Positions 20,051-31,465 of a stretch of 64,000 nucleotides of DNA are shown here, in pieces. The stretch's first letter is position 1. Each line of letters starts with the position of its first letter. The notes beneath the pieces were generated by a model that worked only from the letters and a program-made list of their open reading frames with translations, did not search any database and was not told where the DNA came from. Location of the stretch: assembly GCA_029582165.1 (NCBI GenBank), contig CM055871.1:31695802-31759801 (forward strand), in the 5' to 3' direction. This DNA is from Portulaca oleracea (Eukaryota; Streptophyta; Magnoliopsida; Caryophyllales; Portulacaceae). Position numbers and translations under genes: made by a program.

Positions 20051-22880
20051 TATGGCAATCCTAACATATTTTGTTAAGTGAACCTTAGCAGACTTTGGTC
20101 TAGGCCCAAAATTGAAGCTTTAGTGGACTTATGTTGATCCAACCAAAGTTGTGGACTTATGGGGTTATGGCCCACTAAGGTCTAGCTGATTTTTGTTGAT
20201 TCAAGCCGTAGCTCTAGCGTGTTTCTGGTTGATCGAAGCCAAAGTTGTAGTGGATTTCTATTTGATCCAAGCCAAAGCTTTAACGGATTTGGGGTCCCTG
20301 CCAAGCGAAGGCCAGTGAGCCCTCATGGAATTTTGGCCCAAGGATTGACGAATCTTAGCAGATTTCCACATCACCAGCAAAATTTTGTACTAGCCCTCAA
20401 TAGCAAGTCTTGGCGGCTTTTTTGGTGGTCAAGTCAAAAAAATTGCCCATTGTAACTATAAAATAAATGCAAGTCAAGTCACATAACTGCTCATGTTGAC
20501 TACAGGTCCTAATGAATTTAGAGTGGGAGGGCCTTGTGGATTTTGTCTCGGGTCAAGTCAAACAGTCAACTGCAAGTCAAACAACTACTCTAGTCAAAAG
20601 ATTGTTTGTTTCCACTTGGGAACCTAGCGGGGAAGCTATTTACAATTAAGGAGAAGATGCGACACCATTTGTTGGGAGTCATGCAAAAAAAAAATTAAAA
20701 ATTAAAAAATTACCCCATGACAACTACTTGATAGTAACAAGTCCTAGCAGATTCTACCTAAGTCCTAGCGGATTTTGATCGAGCCCATGGGCCAAGTCAA
20801 CAACCACCAGTCAATAGCCGCTACTCTAAGTTAACAACCGCTCCATGCCACTCAAGGATCTTAGCGGATTCCTAGACTCCCACACCCAAACAACCAATGG
20901 ATTCATGCATATTATAAAAGGGTTGTTATGCTTCATTTTGAGGGACAATTTTCCCTTAGTATACTTTCCGCCTACTGAATAAACAAAAGCTCAAAAATAT
21001 ATATTTTTTTCACTTGAAATCCTAACAGATTCATGATTTCGGGATCCTAGCGAATTTAGTTCTTGTATTGGGAGCACGACATTACATTAGCGCAACATGG
21101 GTTCTAGTGGATTTTCAACTCTGGTTGCTGGCGGAGTCCTGGCGAATTCGATTTGAACACACACCTTCGACATACACAACTACCTTGAGAAGCTTTAGCA
21201 AATTTTGGGAAGCCACCGCAACCAGACTACTAGTTCGTGTTCCGTTTGGTAACTTCATTTTTGTGTTTTTCCCCATTTGTAAAAATGTAGCCTATCGCGC
21301 TATGCCCGACGTAATGCCTTATTTTGCTTTGAATTATCATACTTTTTTTATTTGCTCGTGTGCATTGTTAATCTAAATCATGACAACTTTGTATTTTTTA
21401 AAAGCTTTTTTTTAAAAAAAATTTGTAAAACCAACCTAGTAAAGTTCGCTTCGGCGGGAAATGTAAGGGAACCCCCTTACATTTATATGTTTACCCTCGA
21501 TCTCGACTTTGGTTCAAAGATCGTGGAGTTATTTTTCTTTGTTTTGTTAGTTTTTTGCACAAACTAATTGGCGACTCCGTACAAAATTTTTATTTTATGC
21601 AAGTTGACATCTTTGATATGATTAACTTCCGTCCTTGAAATTTAGATAGCTTTGGTTAAGATGACATACTAATCGAGTGCATCGCCCAAGAATCCTCACG
21701 GATTCTTAGTCAGTGGGTTTGGTTAGGTAGTCATTTTGGTCATTAAATGGTCATGAGGAGTTCGATAACAAGCCAACCACGTGCTACGGGTTGGGAATCC
21801 TAGCAGATTCTTGGTCAATAGTCATGGTTAGGATCCGCTAGGGTTCTTTGACCCCCAAAGTTCAATTCATTTGTGGACGGGTAAAGTTGTCAAAATTTTG
21901 GGGACAATGTTCCATCGTATTTTAAATGTTGATTACATGAAATATGAGATTTTTAGAAGAATACTTATGTTTGTGTATGTAACAATTGGAAGTGCACCCT
22001 AGAAAAAATAAGTTGTCTCACGTCGATCTCAAGCCTATGATGGGACTCCACCAAGGGCTTATTTAGAAAGTGAGTAAGACTTGAAAAGTCAAGTTTTTTT
22101 TATTTTTTTAAAAAGTTGTCACATTTTTTTCTTTAGGCATCTTGCATATACGGGTTTACCCCTTATTGGCCCACAAGCACTATTTAGGCCAATTAACCCT
22201 ATTTGAACCACTTTGGGAGAATAAAAATCATTCAACTTGGTGAGTCTACTTAGACCTTCACTATGCATGAAGTTGTTTTTCCCACTCGTGCACCACTCCT
22301 TGGCCTTTACTGCGAAGGGAATAACCCCGACATTCTAATCTTTCCATGCACCCCATGGAAGATGAAGTGTTCGGGACACGGGATAGAGGCTATGTTATCT
22401 CGCCGCCTTGAACTTTTAACTTAGATTCTTGGTTTACATTGGAACGCGCATTGTACGCTAGTGTGCTTAAACCCGGACCAAATGTGCCTTAATGCTTAGA
22501 CAAAAAAAAATGCAAGTTTACTTTTCCAAGGTCAATCTAGGATGGTCTGTTTTGGTCCATACATGATACTTAGGCTCTAGAGCCCTAGCGGATTTCTGGA
22601 TGGATAGGTTTTGTATAGCCCAAACCAACTTCCTAGTTTGGCCCAGAATGTCTGATTAGGCCTCATAGATGGCCTGAGCCCATGGATTTCGCTAGGACCC
22701 TTGGTGAGCTTGACCCTATGATTACTAAACATGTTATCCAATTAAGGTTAGCATGTGAATGATGCATGGGTCAGAGAGTCTAGAGGGTTTTATTTGGTCT
22801 ATTCAGGTGGTTCGGGTCCTAGAAATTCTAACGGGTTTCTAGGTGGGCTTGACCTTGTATGGCCTTAATTGACCCTTTTT
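20051..22880 (+). repeat. Right part of the TCCTAGCRGATTTT degenerate-motif field
   Basis: More than twenty variants of the motif (TCCTAGCAGATTC at 20742, TCCTAGCGGATTTT at 20763, TCCTAACAGATTC at 21025, TCCTAGCAGATTC at 21790, CCCTAGCGGATTTC at 22583). They are spaced irregularly, mostly 30 to 90 bp apart up to about 21200 and more sparsely beyond. Text between motifs is not repeated. It is interpreted as LTR and leader of a Tat/Ogre-like retroelement. Confidence 0.7.
21568..21579 (+). other. Primer-binding-site-like sequence (Tat/Ogre type)
   Basis: TTGGCGACTCCG follows TTTTTTGCACAAACTAA. From what I know, Ogre and related Tat elements carry a tRNA-Arg-type site beginning TGGCGACTCCG just after a long LTR. 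Here the match ends after about 12 bases. An LTR ending in CA at about 21561 would fit. Confidence 0.5.
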
Positions 22881-23334
22881 TTAAAGTCTAGTCATCATCG
22901 AGGACTTGTTTAACCCTCATATGGGGCCTGAGTCTGAAGAATTCGCTATTTAACTCGATGTGTTAACATCTAATTAAATAGGTCCTTTGGGCTAACATAT
23001 GCATTTTTGCGTAAAGGATTTATTCAAGTCTTGCATCTGGCCTAGAGATATGTTCGCTCGGTTGTTTAGTGTTTTAATGAGTTTCTTCATCTTACGTCTA
23101 CATTGTTAGGAAGTCCACGGCATGCATTGAGTCTCATTGGTTGGCCTTGAGTTGAGCTGGAAGCCCCTCCACTTTCCAGGCAGGATAGGTTGGTTTCAGT
23201 TATATCAGAGAAACGAGACATGTTGTTTGGAAGCTTTCGACATACCATACAATAGTACCGACAGTCACATTTTAGAGTCATCCAATTTGACAGACGAAGA
23301 AGCCGAGGATTTTTAGATCAACCCATCAGACAAC

Positions 23335-23604
23335 ATGTTAAACCAACACAGTGAGGACAGTGTCAGACATGCTACACCTCCTCCTCCCCCACCACCTTCC
23401 CCTACTAAAAAGGAACAACTCACCAACATAATCTTCAACATTCAAGTTACCATGAACGCTAGTTGGAGGCGCAGAATCAAAGAATTGATGTTGTGTTGTG
23501 TACACGCCATGGAAGAGGCAAAGTATTCCACCGATAAGCCTAGTGCCACGGGCGAGCATGAGTGTAATAGTCTTACCTTAATCAGTCTTAGTTATGTGTA
23601 TTAA
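23335..23604 (+). CDS. Uncharacterised short frame with a polyproline run, possibly retroelement-derived
   Basis: An 89-codon frame with a run of seven prolines near residue 15 and no recognised domain. It lies 1.8 kb downstream of the Tat/Ogre-like primer site, where such elements have their first frame, but it could equally be a chance frame. No polymerase sequence follows it. Confidence 0.2.
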   Translation: MLNQHSEDSVRHATPPPPPPPSPTKKEQLTNIIFNIQVTMNASWRRRIKELMLCCVHAMEEAKYSTDKPSATGEHECNSLTLISLSYVY

Positions 23605-23984
23605 CGGGTTTAAGTAACTAAAAGCACGCATTTCAATCTAATTAACCATTTGAGAGCTGTGTTATAGGGTGAATCCTCTCACCCCTCTTGAGCTTCTCCC
23701 TCTACTATTAGAGTCAAGAGTGAGTATGGAGGCAAGTGAAAGAGCTAAGAAAGTATTAAGATTTTTGCTGAGGAAAGGTGAGAAAGTATGTGCGGACTGC
23801 AAAATATTTTCAGAAGCCTAAATGCAACCAAATATGAAAAATTGATCAACTTGAAAAGACTGTCCCATTTTTCAATTATTTTCCCATCAACCAAACACTT
23901 TCAAATACATTTCTATTTAACTACTAGTCAATCGACCTGTCCCTTAAACGCACCCGACCTGTAGTTCCTTAAATCCAAAACATA

Positions 23985-24420
23985 CACAACTCCCGTTTTT
24001 TACATCAAATTTGCGTGGACTTGAAATACACCCGACTCATATTTGCCCTAATCAAACATACCCTCCACCTATATTTAACTCGTCCATCTGAATTGATGGG
24101 TCTAGTAGCTTGATTTTTATTTGATGCTATGATATTTGGTCATTGTATTCGACTAAAAAAAATTAAATTCATGCATGAACAAAAAAGTATAGGTATTTAC
24201 CTTAATTCAAAATACACCCTACTCGTGTTTTTAATATCAAATTTTCTTGAACTCGAAATACACCTAACATGTATTTGCCCTAACCATATATACATATGAC
24301 CTGTATTTAATCGTCCATCTGAATTGATAGATTTAGTAACTAAATGTTCATTTGATGCTAGGATTCTTGGTTATTATACTCAAGGGTAAAATAGTAAATT
24401 TACATATAAAAATCATAAAC
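23985..24420 (+). repeat. Diverged tandem duplication, two units of about 220 bp
   Basis: Unit 1 (about 23985-24195) and unit 2 (about 24215-24420) share in order CTTGAAATACACC or CTCGAAATACACC, GTATTTGCCCTAA, CGTCCATCTGAATTGAT, TTTGATGCTA and TTGGTNATT. Non-coding, of unknown origin. Confidence 0.65.
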
Positions 24421-24735
24421 TGCTGATTAATAATTATATTCAAGAATAAAATAATAAATCCATGTCTAAGCTAGAAGACAGTTAGACAAACAACCTTAAG
24501 AACACAACAATACAAACATTATTTTTACTTTATGAAATGATTTTCATTCTCACTGTGAAATCTCAAATTCAATTCCCATTCATATCACCCGCAAACGGAA
24601 TGTTGGACCTGTAGCTGGCACCCACATTCCCGGAGTCCAGGTAGCATAGGTGGTCGACCAAGTTTCTTGCTGTAAGAAGGATTTTTATCTCGCCCGTTTC
24701 TCTCTAACAAAGGATCATAAGACATAAATCACAAA

Positions 24736-25062
24736 GGACCATGATAATCATTTTGACTCAAGATGGTTCTTAACCATCTTGAATTGGTCATATTTCACAT
24801 TTTTGTAACTTTTATTAATAGTTTCTTTAATAATTATATATATTTATCAATTATAATAATATAATACTTATTAGCTAGGTCGAAAAATATAATAATAGCC
24901 TAATTTTATACATAGTTTTATATTTATGAACAAATAATTATTTTTAAATTATTTATAAGTTATAGTAGTGCTGAAAATAATAAAACATACATTTAGAATG
25001 ATTTAAATACACTTACATTTAACTTTATAACTATCTTACATTAAGATGTTTATCATTTTCGA
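24736..25062 (+). mobile_element. AT-rich MITE, copy C of a three-copy family
   Basis: Collinear with 9010-9388 and, inverted, with 4854-5222. It begins GGACCATGATAATCA and ends GATGTTTATCATTTTCG, giving the imperfect terminal inversion. Confidence 0.7.
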
Positions 25063-28000
25063 ATCACAAATATGGAGCTACTTTTTTCTTGTAAGTGAAG
25101 ATTTTTGTCCAAAATATCGTCGCATTTCGCTGTTTGGGATATTCTACAATTCGAATGCAGAATTGATTATTAGTCATCATGAAACTTCATGAAAGGCAGC
25201 CTGAAATCAAGGAAAATGGTGACCACTAACCAGTCAAGGGAGAAAGCAAAGATCCAGCTTTCAATAGCAAAAGAAGAAGGAAGTCCCAACTTCGAATTCC
25301 AAAGTCTTCTCAAGCCAACACTAGGTTTATATGGGATCCCTGCATTAGTATACAATTCTATTGCTAATACATTCGCTCGCTGGATGCATTCCTGACACTG
25401 ATGAGGTAATCAACCAATTTGTTTAGCAACTACAGTCAATGCCAAAGATGAGACAGCTTTTCGTAATCAATGATTTATGCTCTTAAATTTTATCCAGATT
25501 TTGAATGAGATTGTCATTTTAGAAGTTTTGAGATACAATCTGTAGGTTCTGTGAGTTTTGTTTTAAGTTTGGTTATATCAGGTTTTAGCTTGCTAGACCA
25601 CTGAAGGAAGATATGTGGAATCTGGTCTAAAGGTGTAGTGTTTTCATATGCCTTGTTTCATTTGGTTTTCTAGGAAGATAGTGCACAGTATCTCCATGTC
25701 TCTGAGAGAATTAGGGGTATTCTTGCCCAATTATATATAGTGTATAACTTGGTGTACTGATATGAAGCCTAAGGACCATTTGTAAGAAGGCAATGAAGGT
25801 GATCTTGTGTTTTTGCTGGAAGAGTGAGGAAGACAAGTCTGGTATTCTCCCTAAGTAGACTTTGTGTGACTTAAGGTCTTGGAGCCCGGGGCATGGGCTT
25901 CATATGGAAGGCCTGAGTTTTTTTTGGATGTCAGGCGCACTTGTACTAGTGCTGAAAATCATTCCCAAACCACAATTGTTTCAAAAATGAGTTAGATATG
26001 ACATCAAAGAAGTGACAAGACTTTATTGTAACTACGAAATAGAGATAAAGAGGAAGGAAAAGAGAGATATTACAAAAACAAAGAAAAATCATGAAAGATA
26101 AGCGGTGTTAATGTCGTTGTAGAACAAAAGTTCTCGACCTTGATTTAAGACCAAGAAGTGCAGGCTTTTCCTATTGAGGCATAACGGTTCAGGCTTTACT
26201 GAGCTTAGGCATGCCTGAGGCGCATTTTCCTTTTTTCCAAAAAATAAGCCTCTTGGAGGAGTGCTAGCAGGGACAAGTGGTAAGATGGCCTGCATCTGGA
26301 TGTCTCAGAAGATATTAGAATGGGTCTAACATTAGGTTTGTGGTGGTGTTGTAGACTAACACTATGATGAGAACAATGGATGCGAACAAGTGAACTAATG
26401 CTTCTACTAATGGGAAAGTTTTGTTATGCTCTGAATGAGATGACTTTTGGAATTTAGTATTGCCATAGAGATGCATATGGCCTTAACAGAACTGATGTGA
26501 TGATTGACTTTGTCTTTCTTTCTGTATAAAAAAATAGCATGAGTTAGAAGTAATTGATTGTTTGGTTTCAAACTACTCAAAGTTCATTTCCACAGATGGA
26601 ATTGATTTGCATTCGGGCTTTGGGAAAATCATATATCGCTATTGGATATTGTCCAAATGCCATCATGCCAGGCATGCTGTGCTTTCTGAACACAAGGATG
26701 TAAGCTTGAGTTCCTTTCCATGTTGATTAGCTATTTAACCCATGCTGATGTAGTTTTGCATGAGTCATGACCAGGCAAGACAAGGGAACATGTGGAATTG
26801 TGAGCAAAAATGGAAATGAGTGTGAATGAAGTGGGAAATTTGAGGTGAAGTCGGAGATGAGTGGAATGAGAGGGTTGAGGTTTAGTTAAGATTCGTCCTT
26901 AAAACTCTCCTACGAGAATAATTTAGCGGCTTTCTTGGAAGGAATCCAATGCACATTTCATGATTCAAGGGGGGTTGGGTAGAGCATACAGATAGATGTT
27001 TCCATTGGATAGGAAAAGCATCTCTGGGCGTAATACGATTCATAGAAGTGGACGTGAGCGTTTGTCTTCTTCCCAAATCCCATCCATGAGTCGATTCTTT
27101 GTGCTGGTGTCAATAAGCATCAATGAGTAAGACCTATGCTTAATAATCTATCTTTTTGATGTCACTTTTAGGTATGTATGATCTATTGAGCAAAGGGGTT
27201 ATTCACGGAAGCATAGCCACTGGACACTGTTCAATGTGAATATCCACTTTTGAAGGTCAATCTATCTGAGTATGTTCCCTTCTCCTCTCAGTGATAGTGG
27301 TAATAGAGCATTCTAGTAACTATGGGTAACTCCTTGTGGCTGTATGAGCCACACAGTAGCAAATACCTTATCATGCTTTTAGGATGATATTCCTTTTCTG
27401 GTTGCCCCCTTCTCCAAAAAAAAAAAAAAGAAAAAAAAAGGAGAGAAATTGAAAAAGGGAAGAAAGAAAAAAAAGGGAAAAAAAAAACTTTTGATGACAC
27501 TATTGTGAGTTGTGAGAAGCTTAAACAGAGTTGCTTTTAGGCAGTGAGCACTTGCTCCCTGCTGCATGTCAATTAATGTAATAGGTAACCATTCTTTGCG
27601 TCTTGCGATTTTTGCCATGATTGAGCTCATTCTCAAGAACTGGAGAAAGTAATCGGTACAAATGACGTTTACTTATGTATTAGGACAAGTGTTGCTTCAA
27701 ATGCAGTAGTTTGTTGGAGCAAACATATTAATTTTCTAAACATGGATTTCTAAAGCAATACCTTATATGTTGTTTACTGTAATTAAACAGCTTCTAAAAT
27801 CAGAGTTGTCAATGTAGGATGCCATAACAGATACGGAGAGAATATGAGGAAGTTTCCATTGGATGACTCGTGCATGTGAATGGATATATTCTGCAATAAA
27901 CAATTTCTTATTCCATATTAAAAAGAAAACAGTGAAAGCAAATGCCGGCCTTAATCTGAATAGAACTTTTCCATTTGTATTTTTGTCTGCTATATATATA

Positions 28001-28378
28001 GCTTTTAGAAAATTAAAGTAAATAATCAGATGCTGATAAACAGTCACTAAGAGAGGTGGCAACAGCATGATGTGATAACAAGGAACATCTTTCAGAGTGA
28101 TGTGGGACACTTTGTGTTGGATTTCTAGAATCAATTTTGCCTATGGTTCAAGTATTGACAACGAAAATCACATTGCGATTAGATAGCTCTTTTTTTATGG
28201 ATAAATAATTCTGGAATCGCGGCAGTGAACATTTACTGTGATGTATCACCTGATGCCTTTGGAATTCAGATTTTTAGAGAAAAGAATATTACTGTATTTT
28301 GTATCTTTTTCCATCTATAAGTGTTTCTCGACATCAGCAGCCCAATTTACCTAGCAACTTCCTATTTCTCATCCTGAA
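25063..28378. other. Region upstream of, or first intron of, the jacalin-lectin gene
   Basis: About 3.3 kb without a gene I can support. In relatives of the lectin gene the start codon sits in a very short first exon, so that exon is probably hidden somewhere here. A purine-rich A/G stretch lies at 27415-27490. Reading frames here are short on both strands. Confidence 0.4.
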
Positions 28379-28578
28379 GGTGGTGTTTCGGTTTCCTTTC
28401 TAAGCACTAGACATACGAGATAAAGATGGTAACTAGATAAAACAGCTTTGTTTATTAATAGCTTTTTTTTTTTTGTGTGTGTGTGTGTGTGTAAGGTGGT
28501 GTTTCAGTTTCCTTTCTAAGCACTAGACATACGAGATAAAGATGGTAACTAGATAAAACAGCTTTGTTTATTAATAGC

Positions 28579-28631
<53 letters not shown>
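28379..28631. repeat. Tandem duplication of about 115 bp with (GT)n tails
   Basis: The unit beginning GGTGGTGTTTC at 28379 and ending TTATTAATAGCTT is repeated from 28496 with one visible base change (CGG to CAG). Each copy is followed by a (GT)n run; the second has about 25 GT units (28581-28631). It lies upstream of the first identified exon of the lectin gene. Confidence 0.9.
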
Positions 28632-28632
<1 letters not shown>

Positions 28633-28705
28633 TTGCTTCCAGTCTTTACAAGTCAGTACGTTCACTGCTGTTGATATTTGTTTTTGCATTCCCTGGATGT
28701 AACAG

Positions 28706-31406
28706 AGCTCTATAGCAGCTGGGCCATGGGGAGGCCGAAGTGGCTATCGCTGGGATGATGGAGTCTACAGCACTGTAAGACAAATAGTGATCACCAGCGC
28801 AGCTGGGATTGACTCAATACAGTTTGAGTATGATGAAAACGGGCGATCAGTTTGGTCGGACAAACATGGTGGCACTGGTGGCATCAGGACATATCAGGTA
28901 AATCCTAGTTATTTGCTAAAAAGAGTAAACTCTAATATAATTTTCCACATAGGGTAATGCTTTTTGTATGCGGGAGTAATTGAGCTCAAGAAGCCCAAGT
29001 GTGATTGAGAAGCTCATCATTATGTGCAGGTCAGGCTTGAGTACCCTATTGAATTCCTTATCTCAATCAGTGGGTTCTATGGTCCTCTTAGAGAAGGTGA
29101 TCCAGTGATTGTGCGGTCACTTTCTTTTGAAAGCAATAGGAAGAAATACGGGCCTTTTGGCATTGAACAAGGAATACCTTTCTCATTGCCTATATCTGGC
29201 GGCAAGCTAGTAGGATTTTATGGTCTGAGCAGCTGGTACCTTGATGCAATTGGAGTCTATGTAATGCCTCTCATGCAAAAGAATCTCGCTGTCCTCGATC
29301 GACCAATGGATTATGAACTGGATGGAAAGGTCACTGGTAGTAAGAAAGTCTATTCGATTGTTGAGTTAGAGCCGAACAATATCATGATGGAGAAGATTGC
29401 TGGATTTGGAGTTAATAAGCCAAAGGTATGTATGACCATCTTATATTTGTTTCTTCAAAGCCAAGTTCAAGTTTTGAGGAAGCTTGATAGTCCAATCGCT
29501 GCTGAATCAGTGTTTCTTTATGTGACATGAGTTTTCAGAACCTTTGATTTGAAGATTTGCTTGACTCGGCAGTTTGATTCTTGCTTCTGTGCAGGCGATT
29601 TCCTCTCCTCTTGTTAGCAAAAGAGTTGTATCATACGGACCATGGGGTGGTGATAGCGGAACAGATTTTGATGACGGGATTTATACAGGGGTGCGGGAAA
29701 TACACATAACAAGGTCAGGAGGATTGGTGTCTATCCGAGTTTGTTACGATCACAACGGCAGGGCTGTTTGGGGAGACAAGAATGGTGGACCTGGAGGCCT
29801 CAAGTTTGACAAGGTCAGTTTCATCTTTTTTCATTCTCAACTATCTGCTACTCAACACAACAGGACTGTTGCTAACTTATGTGGTTTCCTTTGCAGATTG
29901 TGTTTGATTACCCCTATGAAGTCTTGACTCATATAAGTGGTTATTATGGATCTACCATCCTTCGGGGACCTACCATTGTCAAGTCGCTCACATTTCACAC
30001 CACAAAAAGGAGTTACGGCCCGTTTGGAGATCCACAAGGTTTTTCATTCTCCTCGAGTACCAACGGAATAATTGTTGGCTTTCATGGAAGAAAAGGATAC
30101 TTTGTCAATAGCATTGGAGTCCATATACTTGAAGGCAAACCATCACTCCCTCAGCCCTATCCTAATCCCCTGGATATGCCACCCTTGAGCTATGATCATG
30201 AGGTATATTTCAATCTATTATTCTGAAACATCAGGAGTAGAAAAGCAAGTTTTGCATAGAATCTGGAACCAGTTTTGACTTTAGGAAGCTATCATTTCAT
30301 TTCCTTAAGGGTAAAGATGGGATGAAAACTTTCATTTACAGGTGGTGCGGGAGCGGAGAGAACTAGTCCTCCACGACATAGGGCCATGGGGTGGTGAAGG
30401 AGGTCAACCATGGGATGATGGAGTATATGATGGTGTCAGGAAAATACATCTGACAAGATCAGGAGAAGCTATTTGTTCAATTCAAATTGAGTATGATCGA
30501 AATGGCCAGTCTGTGTGGGGTCCTCAACGTGGAGCGGGAAATGAAGCTTGCACACACTTGGTATGTTCTGTTGTAGCATAATCTCATCCAAAAGTTTTGA
30601 GACAAATTTGTTGTGCTGTTCTTTGTTTACAGATCCTATATAGGGGCAACATATATCAAAAAGAAAAAAGGAAAAGAGAGGAAGTTGCTCTCAATAATAC
30701 CTTCATTTGACCTCAAAGAACCATGTCAAAACTAGACACCTCACTATTGGTATACATGACTTGACAACTAATAGATCGGTGACTCAATAGGCCTGAAAGT
30801 ATATCCAACCCTGAATAGAATCAATTGGATCCAATCCAAACTTCTTGGACCAAGCCTACAACTTTGAAACTACAATTTCATCGATTTGAACATGACTGCC
30901 TCGATATATACCAGTTTGATTAATAAGTTTAGACTTCATAATTCATTTTAAACCAAAAATATTTTTGAGCTGATGGGGAGTTGCTGCTTTTTACCTGCAT
31001 GCACTACCAGCTAATGAAATCAGTAGATTGATGTTAAATGTTAACTTGTTTTGCTTCATACTTGTGGTATATGGAGCAGATCAAGTTCAATTATCCATAC
31101 GAAGTCCTTACTTCCGTTAGTGGATACTATGACACCCTGTATGGAGACAGGCGCAGGATGGTAGTGAGATCTCTCGCATTCACAACCAACAGGGCGAAAT
31201 ACGGTCCTTATGGGAAAGAGATAGGCATGCCTTTTTCTACAGCAAAGACTGAAGGAAAGGTGATTGGGTTTCATGGAAGAAGCGGGCAGTTGTTGGATGC
31301 TATTGGGGTGCATATGCAGAGCTCGTTGGCAGATGAAGTCTCACGCCCTGGGCATATTCCTGAGAGAGGAGTCATCAGGAATGTGCTGAATAGGATTATG
31401 AATTAA
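28706..31406 (+). CDS. Jacalin-related lectin with three jacalin domains (first exon not identified)
   Basis: Carbohydrate-binding, probably mannose-type, cytosolic or nuclear lectin. Exons by GT-AG borders: 28706-28897, 29030-29425, 29595-29813, 29897-30202, 30342-30560, 31080-31406. All join in phase 0 to 552 codons. Each domain is split over two exons: the first has the GPWGG...DDGVY start, the second ends in GF.G....D.IGV. Domain 1 is exons 1-2 (IAAGPWGG to LDAIGVYV), domain 2 exons 3-4 (SYGPWGG to VNSIGVHI), domain 3 exons 5-6 (DIGPWGG to LDAIGVHM). There is no signal peptide in the visible part. The layout closely matches Arabidopsis At1g19715 as I recall it. The start codon must lie in an upstream exon, because the first exon here opens with an acceptor (AACAG) and no ATG. 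Confidence 0.93.
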
Positions 31407-31440
31407 TGACTTTCACATTTGTGAAGTTACATAGTATTAA

Positions 31441-31465
31441 GTGTGTGTGTGTGTGTGTGTGTGTG
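31441..31465. repeat. (GT)n microsatellite in the lectin 3' UTR region
   Basis: About 12 GT units 35 bp after the lectin stop codon. Confidence 0.9.

Noticed and set aside
28469..28631. Possible CRISPR-like or telomeric array
   Set aside because: It is a plain (GT)n microsatellite with a tandem duplication in a plant gene region; no spacers.
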